Below are positions 1 through 7,092 of a stretch of DNA of 11,930 bases, one piece after another. How positions within the stretch are numbered: the stretch's first letter is position 1; each line of letters opens with the position of its first letter. The DNA lies in NCBI GenBank assembly GCA_021811505.1, contig JAJZOM010000077.1:1-11930 (forward strand), read 5' to 3'. The notes below the pieces were generated by a model. That model was not told where the DNA came from, did not search any database, and saw only the letters and a list, made by a program, of their open reading frames with translations. Origin of the DNA: Thermoplasmata archaeon. GTDB lineage: Archaea; Thermoplasmatota; Thermoplasmata; Thermoplasmatales; Thermoplasmataceae. Made by a program: the position numbers and the translations under genes.

Positions 1-891
1 TCAGGAGCTTAATGCCTTAACAAGTTTAGGTATGATCTGGTAAAGGTCCCCAACCAGCCCATAATCAGCTTCCTCGAATATCGGTGCAGACTTGTCCTTG
101 TTGATTGCTATTACAGTCCTTGATCCTCTCATACCGGCTATGTGCTGTATCTGCCCTGAAACGCCAAGTGCTATGTACAGGTTCGGCCGGACCTTCTTCC
201 CGGATATCCCTACCTGCCTGTCCTCGGTCAACCACTGATAATCCAGGCATACCGGCCTTGATCCAGCAAGCTCCCCACCAACAGCTTTTACCAAGGGCTC
301 AACAGAAGCTATGCCTTCTTTCTTCCCAAGCCCTCTTCCCACACAGACTATCACTTTGGCTTTTTCCAGGTTTACTCCGGTGGTGCTTTTTTCCTCAGTG
401 CTGATAGTCTTGAGCGCAGACTGGGGCAACTCCACCTCAGTTATTGCAGATTTACCCGCTGTTTTTTGTGGTTCGCTGATTCCAGGGGTGACCGTAAAAA
501 CCCTGGCATCTGATTCCTCATCAAGAACAGTCTTTCCCCCAAGGAAAAACCTTTTCGTGACAGCTTTCCCGTTTTTGAGTTCGAAACTGTTTATTTCAGG
601 CACGATTTCTTTCCCGAGTCTTTCGCTTACGTTTCCGGCAACTTCTCTGCCCAGAATTGTGGAGGAAACAAACAGATAATCGTAGCCTCCGTTGAAGACC
701 TCCTGAAGTTTCAGCGAAATGGAATCGGACTGCACATCCCCTTTCATATGGTAAATAGTTCCTGCCCCGAAATCTGCAAGCTCAGAATATTTAGCAGAAG
801 TGGTGGCTGAATCGACTGACATGACTTTGCTGAAATATGTAACCATCTGTGAAGCGATGTCAGCATCTTCAGAAAAAACAAGCGCTTTCAT
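1..891 (-). CDS. etfA: Electron transfer flavoprotein alpha subunit
   Basis: FAD-binding subunit of the soluble electron carrier that takes electrons from acyl-CoA dehydrogenases. The 296-residue protein has the usual family length. Its C-terminal FAD domain (about residues 178-296) shows GRGLGKKEG (185-193), SRPVCLDYQW (211-220), RQVGISGK (225-232) and the family signature LYIALGVSGQIQH (238-250) followed by AGM and IAIN. The stop codon lies at the left edge, so the gene is complete. The start codon overlaps the etfB stop as ATGA, and a GGAGG ribosome site (899-903) sits 7 nt upstream, so translation is probably coupled. The divergent thiolase and acyl-CoA dehydrogenase genes fit a role in acyl-CoA oxidation. 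The final acceptor (ETF-quinone oxidoreductase) is not in the window. The family assignment is firm; the electron donors are inferred from context. Confidence 0.95.
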   Translation of the reverse strand: MKALVFSEDADIASQMVTYFSKVMSVDSATTSAKYSELADFGAGTIYHMKGDVQSDSISLKLQEVFNGGYDYLFVSSTILGREVAGNVSERLGKEIVPEINSFELKNGKAVTKRFFLGGKTVLDEESDARVFTVTPGISEPQKTAGKSAITEVELPQSALKTISTEEKSTTGVNLEKAKVIVCVGRGLGKKEGIASVEPLVKAVGGELAGSRPVCLDYQWLTEDRQVGISGKKVRPNLYIALGVSGQIQHIAGMRGSRTVIAINKDKSAPIFEEADYGLVGDLYQIIPKLVKALSS

Positions 892-1634
892 CTCATCTCC
901 TCCTTTATCACCTTGACGATCTCGTCCAGTCTCTTATCCACATCCTCAATCACTATTTTCTTGCGTTCGCTTTTTGGAGCCCTGTTTGATATTATCTTGA
1001 CTGCACCTGTTGGTGACAAAGATGTTTTTTCAGAGTTTATGGGCTTCCTTCCGGCTGCCATGATCTGCATTACAGGAGGTAACCGCGGCTCGTTAATTTC
1101 CTGCGTTACTGAAACTATGGCAGGAAGTTTGGCTTCAACAATTAAATTATGATCTTCCAGAACCCTCTTCACTCTGGCCGACCCGTTCTCTATTTCCACT
1201 GATATGGCGTTTCCGACAAGAGGCTCTTCCAGCAATGCCGAAATTTTTCCAGCCAGGAGTCCTGATATAGAATCCGCAGACTGATTCCCCAGTATGGTGA
1301 TATCATGCGGCGTGCTCTTTATTTTCTGGGCGAGAACCCTGGCAGTGAAGGAAACATCATTACCCTGATACCCAGTTATTATGTAGCCGTTGTCAGCTCC
1401 CATGGCATATGCCTTTTTCATTATGGCACTTGACTGCTCGGTCCCGAATATAATGGCCGTAACGGTACCTCCATATTTCTCCTTAAGGCGAACTGCAGCC
1501 TCTATTGAATTTTCACTGAGATTTTCCACTTTCAGCGGAACATTTCTCAGTTGGGGCTCACCGGTCGAGGGATCAGGTTTAACCTGTTCCAGATCAGGCA
1601 TCTGCTTAACAAGAACAATGATGTTATAGCCCAT
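888..1634 (-). CDS. etfB: Electron transfer flavoprotein beta subunit
   Basis: Partner subunit of EtfA; in conventional ETFs it binds AMP and docks to the dehydrogenase. The 248 residues begin with the typical VLVKQMPD (7-14) and carry the AMGAD turn (77-81), LGNQSADS (115-122), LKLPAIV-like AKLPAIV (168-174) and the NEPR motif (181-184) expected in EtfB. I do not see the DGDTAQVGP-type motif common in electron-bifurcating EtfB proteins; the corresponding stretch reads SADSISGLLAG, so a conventional carrier is more likely. It is first in a leftward etfB-etfA operon. A TATA-like element lies at 1670-1675 on this strand. A 7-bp inverted repeat (1638-1662) covers the predicted start site and leader. 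Confidence 0.94.
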   Translation of the reverse strand: MGYNIIVLVKQMPDLEQVKPDPSTGEPQLRNVPLKVENLSENSIEAAVRLKEKYGGTVTAIIFGTEQSSAIMKKAYAMGADNGYIITGYQGNDVSFTARVLAQKIKSTPHDITILGNQSADSISGLLAGKISALLEEPLVGNAISVEIENGSARVKRVLEDHNLIVEAKLPAIVSVTQEINEPRLPPVMQIMAAGRKPINSEKTSLSPTGAVKIISNRAPKSERKKIVIEDVDKRLDEIVKVIKEEMR

Positions 1635-1637
1635 GAA

Positions 1638-1662
1638 TCACACTTCCAAAACTTTAGTGTGA
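1638..1662. promoter_or_regulatory. Inverted repeat over predicted etfB start site
   Basis: TCACACT (1638-1644) and AGTGTGA (1656-1662) are perfect 7-bp arms around an 11-bp spacer. The repeat lies between the minus-strand TATA element and the etfB start codon, across the position about 25 nt from the TATA centre. This is where archaeal repressors often bind. The regulator is not identifiable from the window. Confidence 0.45.
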
Positions 1663-1668
1663 ACATCC

Positions 1669-1679
1669 CTTTATATTTT
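1669..1679 (-). promoter_or_regulatory. etfBA promoter TATA element
   Basis: On the minus strand this reads AAAAATATAAA. Its core TATAAA (1670-1675) is about 39 nt before the etfB ATG. It predicts a start near 1648 and a leader of about 14 nt. Assigned by position and sequence only. Confidence 0.5.
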
Positions 1680-1702
1680 TGTGGTGAAACGCTACTTTGC
1701 CG

Positions 1703-1718
1703 TGACATACACTGACAT
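1703..1718 (+). repeat. TGACAT direct repeat, 10-bp period
   Basis: TGACAT occurs at 1703-1708 and 1713-1718, exactly one helical turn apart. It lies just upstream of the thiolase TATA box in the shared divergent promoter region. It could be an activator or repressor site for either operon. No regulator can be named. Confidence 0.35.
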
Positions 1719-1733
1719 TATATTATCCCGCAA

Positions 1734-1744
1734 ACTTAAATAAA
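1734..1744 (+). promoter_or_regulatory. TATA box of the thiolase operon
   Basis: ACTTAAATAAA lies about 35 nt before the ATG at 1775 and predicts a start near 1764-1766. That is downstream of the in-frame GTG at 1757, so it favours the ATG at 1775. A second TATA-like element (TTATATTAT, 1718-1726) would predict a start near 1748, so the GTG cannot be excluded. Confidence 0.55.
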
Positions 1745-1774
1745 ATTTTCCCAATAGTGTATCTGGTACAAAAC

Positions 1775-2968
1775 ATGAATCAAACCGATGAAGTTTTTAT
1801 GGTTTATTTCAGGAGGACTGCATTTTCAAGGTCCAGACCAAACGATCCCGAAAAAGACGTTTACAATCCGATAAGAATGGACGAGGCGCTGGGACTCCTG
1901 ATAAAGGATTCAGTTTCCTCAACCGGTGTCAAGGCAGAAGAAATTAACGACGTCATAACCGGCTGTGCCATTCAGGCAGACGAAAACTGGCTTTACGGGG
2001 GAAGGCACCCGGTGTTTATGGCCAATCTGCCATTCAACGTTCCTTCTATGTCGCTCGACCGGGCATGTTCGTCATCCCTGAATGCCATGAGCATAGGTGC
2101 AATGGAAATCATGACCGGAAATGCTGATATTGTTCTGGCTGGAGGAATGGAGCACATGACTCACGTTCCGTTATCAAACAATCCAAACGTCAAACCTAAT
2201 ATAAAGCTGATAGTAAGGCCGGAATTCGCAAAATATGATATGACGACATCCTACAACATGGGTCTCACTGCTGAGAAACTGGCCAAAGTCAAGGGCATTA
2301 ACAGGTCAGAGATGGATCAGTTCTCGGCTGAAAGTCACAGGAAGGCTTCAAACGCCCAGGAAAATGGCTATTTCAAGGATGAAATTCTACCATTGGAAGT
2401 TGAAAGCGGAGGGGACTTTATCACCATAGACAAGGATCAGAGCATAAGGCCGGGGACCTCAGTGGACACTCTTTCCAGGCTCCCTCCAGCCTTCGTAAAA
2501 GACGGCATCATAACGGCAGGGAACTCCTCGCCGCTCAATGCAGGAGCTGCACTGGTAATGCTGATGTCAGGCAGGAAGCTGAAGGAATACGGATTAAAGC
2601 CAATGGCAAAAATCAAGGGTTTCTCATGGGCTGCAGTAGATCCAACAATTATGGGACTTGGTCCTGTACCGGCATCACAGAAGCTCGCTTCAAAGAACGG
2701 AATGAAAACTGAAGACATTGATCTGTGGGAAATAAACGAGGCATTCGCAGTTGTTGCATTAAACGCCATAAAGGACATGTCACTGGATCCCAGTACGGTT
2801 AACATCAACGGAGGCGCCATAGCAATAGGCCATCCACTCGGGGCATCCGGTGCCAGGATTGCAGGTACGCTCGCCCGCGAACTAAACCAGAAACAGAAAG
2901 ACCATGGTATCGCCACTCTCTGTGTAGGTGGCGGACAGGGTTACTCGATGATGCTGGAGAGGGTGTAA
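1775..2968 (+). CDS. Acetyl-CoA C-acyltransferase (thiolase)
   Basis: Thiolase-family enzyme that cleaves 3-ketoacyl-CoA with CoA to acetyl-CoA, or runs the reverse condensation. Counting from the ATG at 1775 (397 residues), all catalytic positions are present. The acyl-accepting Cys is at 98 in DRACSSSLNA, NEAFA is near 321-325, the catalytic His is at 353 in GGAIAIGHPLGASG, and the second Cys is at 383 in LCVGGGQG. YNMGLTAEKLA (about 160-170) is typical of the degradative type. An in-frame GTG at 1757 would add six residues; I prefer 1775 because of the TATA position and because the family starts close to this point. It heads an operon with two acyl-CoA dehydrogenase genes (2-nt gap) and is divergent from etfBA, which supports a catabolic role. 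Chain-length preference is not visible. Confidence 0.92.
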   Translation: MNQTDEVFMVYFRRTAFSRSRPNDPEKDVYNPIRMDEALGLLIKDSVSSTGVKAEEINDVITGCAIQADENWLYGGRHPVFMANLPFNVPSMSLDRACSSSLNAMSIGAMEIMTGNADIVLAGGMEHMTHVPLSNNPNVKPNIKLIVRPEFAKYDMTTSYNMGLTAEKLAKVKGINRSEMDQFSAESHRKASNAQENGYFKDEILPLEVESGGDFITIDKDQSIRPGTSVDTLSRLPPAFVKDGIITAGNSSPLNAGAALVMLMSGRKLKEYGLKPMAKIKGFSWAAVDPTIMGLGPVPASQKLASKNGMKTEDIDLWEINEAFAVVALNAIKDMSLDPSTVNINGGAIAIGHPLGASGARIAGTLARELNQKQKDHGIATLCVGGGQGYSMMLERV

Positions 2969-2970
2969 TA

Positions 2971-4098
2971 ATGGATTTTGATTTTCCGGAAGATATAGTA
3001 ATCGCAAGGCAGAAAGCCTCAGATTTTGCAAAGAAGGAAATAAAGCCTGAAGATGCTCGGGTTTACGACAAACAGGAAAAATTCCCGGATGATCTCAGGA
3101 AGAAGGCATTCGAACTCGGCATAGTGGATTATACCAATCCGTGGTCCATGCTGGTTACGATAGAGGAGCTCTGCAGAGCCGATGCAGGAATGGGGATCGC
3201 TGCTACTGTCAGCCTGTTTGGTGCCGAGGTAATAATGCTTTTCGGAAGTGATGAACAGAAACAGAAATATCTCGGGTCTGTACAAACAGGTAAAAAGATA
3301 ATGGGTCTGGCTGTGACGGAATCCGGAGGTGGCAGCGATGTTGCCGGCATAAAGACTACTGCAAAAAGGGAAGGGGATAAATTCATAGTAAACGGTTCAA
3401 AGATGTTCATAACCAACGGATCCATCGCTGACTTCTTCGTGATGCTTGTGAGGACTTCCAGCCCCGATGGAAAGCGCCACCATGGTCTGTCCACTATCGT
3501 TGTGGAAGCTGATCTGCCAGGGTTTACCAAGAATAAGCTTTCCGGTAAGCTGGGAGTAAGGGCTACAAACACTGCAGAACTTATACTGTCAAACGTAGAA
3601 GTTCCTGCCGGTAACCTTATTGGTGAAGAAGGAAAAGGCTTCTACTACATAATGACGTTTTTCAACATAAGCAGGGCTTATGTGGCAGCTCAGGCAATAG
3701 GCATTGCCCAGGGAGCTCTTGACAGGATACTTTCTCATCTTGGAAACCTGGCTAAATCAGGAAGATCTGAGGAGATCACCGAGGAGATACAGTTTCTCGT
3801 TGCCGATATAGCAACCAGGGTAGAGGCTTCCAGATTACTCACCTACAAAGCGGCATCATTCCTGTTCCAGTTCAAGCCCAACCCGACTCTTACGAGCATG
3901 GCCAAGGCATATGCGTCAGAAACTGCTGTTTTCGCCACCGAGAAAGCCCTTGAGATAACCGGGGTGTCGGGCATAACCGGGGATCTGGAAAGATTCTTCA
4001 GGGATGCAAAGATCATGGAGATATGGGAAGGGACCAGCGAAATTGAGAAGCTCATAATCTCAAGGAATCTTTTGAAAGAAGCATCGGAGGGGAACTAA
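2971..4098 (+). CDS. Acyl-CoA dehydrogenase, catalytic subunit
   Basis: Flavoenzyme of the acyl-CoA dehydrogenase family; it introduces the 2,3 double bond into an acyl-CoA and passes electrons to ETF. The 375 residues match the family length. Signature 1 is AVTESGGGSDVAG (114-126), the flavin-contacting segment is MFITNG (145-150), and the C-terminal signature RDAKIMEIWEGTSEIEK (344-360) carries the expected catalytic Glu at 353. Oddly, the segment that in homomeric enzymes supplies the FAD-pyrophosphate Arg and Phe (RxxFG) reads NLAKSG (259-264), with Leu260 and Ser263 at the Arg and Phe positions by a gapless alignment to human MCAD from memory. The Q-x-x-G-G-x-G motif is changed to EITGVSG (328-334). 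The next gene keeps exactly these elements, so the two are probably one enzyme. Confidence 0.93.
   Translation: MDFDFPEDIVIARQKASDFAKKEIKPEDARVYDKQEKFPDDLRKKAFELGIVDYTNPWSMLVTIEELCRADAGMGIAATVSLFGAEVIMLFGSDEQKQKYLGSVQTGKKIMGLAVTESGGGSDVAGIKTTAKREGDKFIVNGSKMFITNGSIADFFVMLVRTSSPDGKRHHGLSTIVVEADLPGFTKNKLSGKLGVRATNTAELILSNVEVPAGNLIGEEGKGFYYIMTFFNISRAYVAAQAIGIAQGALDRILSHLGNLAKSGRSEEITEEIQFLVADIATRVEASRLLTYKAASFLFQFKPNPTLTSMAKAYASETAVFATEKALEITGVSGITGDLERFFRDAKIMEIWEGTSEIEKLIISRNLLKEASEGN
4086..4092 (+). promoter_or_regulatory. Ribosome binding site for second dehydrogenase gene
   Basis: GGAGGGG lies inside the 3' end of the upstream gene, 6 nt before the ATG at 4099. It fixes the start of a gene that abuts the previous stop codon with no gap. 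Confidence 0.7.
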
Positions 4099-5148
4099 AT
4101 GCCATCGGAAGAACAGGATATATTGAAAAGTGCGGTTCAGGAATTTGCCCAGAAAAGCCTTCTGAACAACCTGCTGAAATTGGAAAGGGAAGGGATAGAC
4201 GATTCTATGGTACGTGCTCTCGCTACACAGGGATTCCTCGGTTCTAGGATACCAGAGAAGTACGGGGGGTCCGGCATAGATCAGTCGGGATATCTGGTAG
4301 TGCTGGAGGAACTTGCAACCTTTTCTCCTTCCGTATCTGCCTTGGTTATGCTAACCAGTTCGGTTTTTGCCCAGCTGGTAGGAGATATGGATCCTGAGGC
4401 AGTGAGGAGGGTCGCTTCCGGTGAAGCAATGGCATCTGTGGCATTCGACTCTATCCTTGAAGGAAACACAACGGTTGAAGGGCTGAAAGAATCCGGAAAA
4501 TCAATGACCGGGGAAAGGAAACACATCCTCAACGCGAATCCGGACTACCTGATATCTGAAGCAGAGGGAAGCGGTTTTCTTTACCTTATCAAGGGCGGAA
4601 TAGAGACGAAGGAAGAAGATCAGATACTTTCGTTCCGCGGCATTAAACTTGGCACAGCAAGAGTCAACTGCTCAACTTACGTTAAACTCGCAGACAACGG
4701 CAAAAAGAGGCTAGCTGAAGTCATGGATTCGCTTGATCTGGAAATTTCAGCTATAGCTCTTGGCATATCAAGAGGGGCGCTGCAAAAAGTAATTGAGTAC
4801 ACCAAAGTGAGGAAAACGTTTGACAAACCCCTTAAAGACTACGGTCCGGTGGCTTCTACCATATCTAAGCTGATGAGTGAACAGAGAGTTCTGGAAATGG
4901 CGCTGCACAACCAGGAGATCGAGGAAGAAAAGGAGAAGCTCATGATCAAGGTCCTTGCTGTGGATCTGGCAAAACGCGCAAGTAAGTACGCGTTGCAGTT
5001 TCACGGCGGATATGGCTACATTGAGGATTTTGGCGTGGAAAAATACTACAGGGACGCAATGGGGCTATCTATACTTCTGCAGCGCTCCAGATCAGATAAT
5101 CAAAGACTGGCAAAAGAAATATTTGGAGAAAAGTCCGGGTATCTATGA
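4099..5148 (+). CDS. Acyl-CoA dehydrogenase-like partner subunit lacking the catalytic Glu
   Basis: This 349-residue member of the acyl-CoA dehydrogenase fold is shorter and more divergent than its neighbour. The N-terminal helical domain is recognisable (IPEKYGGSGIDQSGY, 51-65). The flavin/substrate middle domain is degenerate: the TExxxGSD signature is absent (AFDSILEGNTTVEG, 115-128). At the C-terminus RDAMGLSILLQRS (318-330) replaces the usual RDAKILEIYEGTS, so the catalytic Glu is missing. It does retain RKTFDKPL (238-245), with the Arg and Phe that contact FAD from the adjacent subunit, and QFHGGYGYIEDFGVEK (300-315). Start fixed by GGAGGGG; it abuts the previous stop codon. Inferred role: non-catalytic half of a hetero-oligomer with the upstream protein. 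An inactive paralogue with another function is the alternative. Confidence 0.85.
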   Translation: MPSEEQDILKSAVQEFAQKSLLNNLLKLEREGIDDSMVRALATQGFLGSRIPEKYGGSGIDQSGYLVVLEELATFSPSVSALVMLTSSVFAQLVGDMDPEAVRRVASGEAMASVAFDSILEGNTTVEGLKESGKSMTGERKHILNANPDYLISEAEGSGFLYLIKGGIETKEEDQILSFRGIKLGTARVNCSTYVKLADNGKKRLAEVMDSLDLEISAIALGISRGALQKVIEYTKVRKTFDKPLKDYGPVASTISKLMSEQRVLEMALHNQEIEEEKEKLMIKVLAVDLAKRASKYALQFHGGYGYIEDFGVEKYYRDAMGLSILLQRSRSDNQRLAKEIFGEKSGYL

Positions 5149-5616
5149 TACCTGTTCTCTTTTCTCTTCTGAAATTACTGGTTCTTCCTTAGGTGCAACT
5201 TCCTGGACAAAATACCCGTTGGATAAGATTGCTCCGCCAACGAAGCCCCCGAGTGCCGGGATAACTATCCCATCTATGGCAACGTGTTTTATTATTGTAA
5301 GTGCCGGCAGGCCCATTACGTTGAAAATAAACGGAAAGACGCTATTTGTCAGGAAAGGGCTATTAATCTGACTGTCGAGCGTGGTCAATACTCCAATTGG
5401 CACAAACAGAGCGAAGACTATCAGGATTACCGAAGTCACGATACCAGCAACCAGACCGGCAACCAGACCTCTAGCCGCACCTCTTGCAGCTAATCCGGCT
5501 GCAATGCCCGCTACGATCCATCCGTAAAAACCGATCCATCCCAAGAGGACAAGAAGGAACAAACCTACCAGTACACCTGCACCTATACTTCCATACATCA
5601 GGCGATCAGAGTCCAT
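5143..5616 (-). CDS. Small glycine-rich membrane protein, DUF5518-like
   Basis: A 157-residue hydrophobic protein of unknown function. There are about four membrane segments: roughly 8-28, 32-46, 50-78 and 112-132. A small-residue-rich middle (AGLAARGAARGLVAGLVAG, 40-58) resembles archaeal DUF5518-type membrane proteins. The C-terminal tail (137-157) is charged and probably soluble (KEEP, SEEKREQ). No catalytic motif is visible. The gene converges on the dehydrogenase operon with a 6-bp overlap of the 3' ends. Its own promoter has a TATA-like TTTTAATA (5643-5650, minus strand) predicting a start about 5 nt before the ATG, with a perfect palindrome between, so it is probably regulated separately. 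The DUF5518 link is from general pattern only. Confidence 0.75.
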   Translation of the reverse strand: MDSDRLMYGSIGAGVLVGLFLLVLLGWIGFYGWIVAGIAAGLAARGAARGLVAGLVAGIVTSVILIVFALFVPIGVLTTLDSQINSPFLTNSVFPFIFNVMGLPALTIIKHVAIDGIVIPALGGFVGGAILSNGYFVQEVAPKEEPVISEEKREQVS

Positions 5617-5626
5617 GTTAGGATCA

Positions 5627-5640
5627 CTACTAATTAGTAG
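5627..5640. promoter_or_regulatory. 14-bp perfect palindrome, candidate operator
   Basis: CTACTAATTAGTAG is its own reverse complement. It lies between the minus-strand TATA element (5643-5650) and the ATG at 5616 of the membrane protein gene. A homodimeric repressor bound here would block the start site. Confidence 0.5.
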
Positions 5641-5786
5641 GTTATTAAAACTTTCGCACCTGACATGATTCGAAAAAATATCTTAACTTCAGTCAAATAA
5701 CGCCGTTTAAAGCCCGATAATGGCTAAAAAACGATACTTCACCCTCAGACGAGCGAAATTTAATTTGTCGAAGCCCGGAATTAAGA

Positions 5787-5797
5787 AAATAATATTA
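5787..5797 (+). promoter_or_regulatory. Candidate TATA element of pheA
   Basis: AAATAATATTA lies about 38 nt before the pheA ATG and predicts a start near 5817 with a short leader. Supported only by position and composition. Confidence 0.4.
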
Positions 5798-5829
5798 CGC
5801 TCATGGACTATCAAGTTCTGAAGAAATAG

Positions 5830-6645
5830 ATGTCTGAATCCAGAATCGGATACCTTGGAACGCCGGGAACATACAGTGAAGCTGCTGCGAGGAAGATGCA
5901 TTCCGGAAAATTTGTTGGATTCAGGACCATACCAGACTTATTTAACGCTGTTATTGCCGGAACCGTTGATATTTCTGTGGTGCCCATAGAGAATTCGGTG
6001 GAAGGGTCTGTGGGGATAACAAGTGATCTTCTCTTCAGAAATGACGTTTACATAATTGGTGAAACTTATCTGAAAATTTCCCACTGCCTGATTTCATCCG
6101 ATGATATGACTACTGACAAGGTAAAGATAATATTATCACATCCCCAGGCCCTTGGACAATGCTCGCGCTTTATATCTAAAGGGAATTATGAAGTGATACC
6201 GTTCCCGGATACCGTGGCAGCTGTTGTCGGAGTAAAGGATCGAATCTATCAGAATGCAGCTGCCATAGCAAGTGAAACGGCTGCTCAAATACACGGTATG
6301 AAAATTCTTGAACGTAACATCGGAGATTTTGATGAAAACTATACGCGCTTTGTTTCCCTGTCAAATAAAGAGGACACGTCCGGTAAAGTTCTGAGGAGCA
6401 AAACCTCCATCGTAGTGTCCGTGGACAACAAGCCCGGATCCCTACTCAAAGCTCTCGAGGTTTTCTATAAATATGGAATAAACATTTCAAAAATTGAGTC
6501 TAGGCCGGTAAGATTTACTCCCTGGAATTACATTTTCTTTCTCGACTTCGGCACAATTGAAGACCAGGATGCTGCAATGGACGAACTCAGGAAAAAAGTC
6601 TTGTCATACAAATTGCTTGGAAAATATCCCTCCACTCAGCCTTAA
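5830..6645 (+). CDS. pheA: Prephenate dehydratase with ACT domain
   Basis: Converts prephenate to phenylpyruvate in phenylalanine synthesis. The 271 residues match the monofunctional enzyme. The catalytic domain (about 1-180) has GYLGTPGTYSE (7-17), IENSVEGSV (54-62), SHPQALGQC (103-111) and the catalytic NYTRF (170-174). The ACT domain (about 191-268) has KPGSLLKALE (201-210) and ESRP (223-226), the motifs of phenylalanine binding, so feedback inhibition is likely. There is no chorismate mutase domain. The gene stands alone, with no aromatic-pathway neighbours. The stop codon of an 8-codon reading frame (5803-5829) touches the start codon; the predicted transcript start lies inside that frame, so it is probably not translated. 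Confidence 0.95.
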   Translation: MSESRIGYLGTPGTYSEAAARKMHSGKFVGFRTIPDLFNAVIAGTVDISVVPIENSVEGSVGITSDLLFRNDVYIIGETYLKISHCLISSDDMTTDKVKIILSHPQALGQCSRFISKGNYEVIPFPDTVAAVVGVKDRIYQNAAAIASETAAQIHGMKILERNIGDFDENYTRFVSLSNKEDTSGKVLRSKTSIVVSVDNKPGSLLKALEVFYKYGINISKIESRPVRFTPWNYIFFLDFGTIEDQDAAMDELRKKVLSYKLLGKYPSTQP

Positions 6646-6771
6646 ATTAACACGGAGGAATATTTCTGACTTCTTACGAGATCAGGCAATTTCTTATCTG
6701 TATTGATGACAAATTATGCATTATTGAATGGAATATGCACAAATAGGGGATTAGATTGCACCGAGCCATGC

Positions 6772-6835
6772 AAAAAAATAAAAAAATTGGAGCTTTGAGG
6801 GAGAGACGATCCTTCTCTCTGATAATCTCATAAGC
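6772..6835 (-). terminator. Hairpin plus T7-A-T7 tract, candidate terminator
   Basis: On the minus strand a stem forms from GAGAGA/TCTCTC (6801-6806 with 6814-6819), extended by GAG/CTC and GCTT/AAGC pairs. It is followed by TTTTTTTATTTTTTT (6772-6786). T-rich tracts are the main archaeal termination signal. The nearest upstream minus-strand genes are vapB-vapC, about 260 nt away, so it may end a long vapBC transcript. Confidence 0.45.
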
Positions 6836-6856
6836 TTCAGGGATGCTGAAATCACG

Positions 6857-6870
6857 CAATGAGCTCATTG
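6857..6870. repeat. 14-bp perfect palindrome
   Basis: CAATGAGCTCATTG is its own reverse complement. No gene start is firmly linked to it, so its role is unknown. Confidence 0.4.
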
Positions 6871-7073
6871 TAATACACATGAAATACGCATGAATAAAGG
6901 TTTCGCCATTGATAATGGTAATTTTAACCTGAAAAATACGGGTCTGAATATGCATCCAATTTGGAGAGGTTACAAGATTGACCTAGGTTTTTAGAAAAAG
7001 TCTGAATGTATTACAAATGCTTCAATTTGCCGTATTACAGTTCGACATGTAGTTCAATATGTGTTTTTTTATT

Positions 7074-7092
7074 AAATCCCGACAGGTACATT
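7074..7092 (+). repeat. tRNA-Ala 3'-end-like fragment (inverted copy)
   Basis: AAATCCCGACAGGTACATT matches the 3' end of the tRNA-Ala at 9625-9696 plus one or two flanking bases in 17 of 19 positions, but in the opposite orientation. It sits directly after the vapC stop codon. It may be an att-type remnant or a fragment of another tRNA, since part of the match is the common T-arm sequence. Confidence 0.4.

Noticed and set aside
888..1634. Electron-bifurcating type of EtfB
   Set aside because: The DGDTAQVGP-like motif is not present, and the neighbours are ordinary acyl-CoA oxidation genes.
2437..2916. Long minus-strand frame inside the thiolase gene
   Set aside because: It is a shadow of a clearly conserved coding sequence on the other strand, with no promoter or motif of its own.
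3129..3572. 147-codon minus-strand frame inside the first dehydrogenase gene
   Set aside because: Antisense to conserved acyl-CoA dehydrogenase motifs; its composition is typical of a shadow frame.
6674..6955. 93-codon open frame on the minus strand
   Set aside because: The translation is rich in rare hydrophobic and Cys residues, matches no family I know, and runs through a hairpin and T-rich tract that looks like a terminator.
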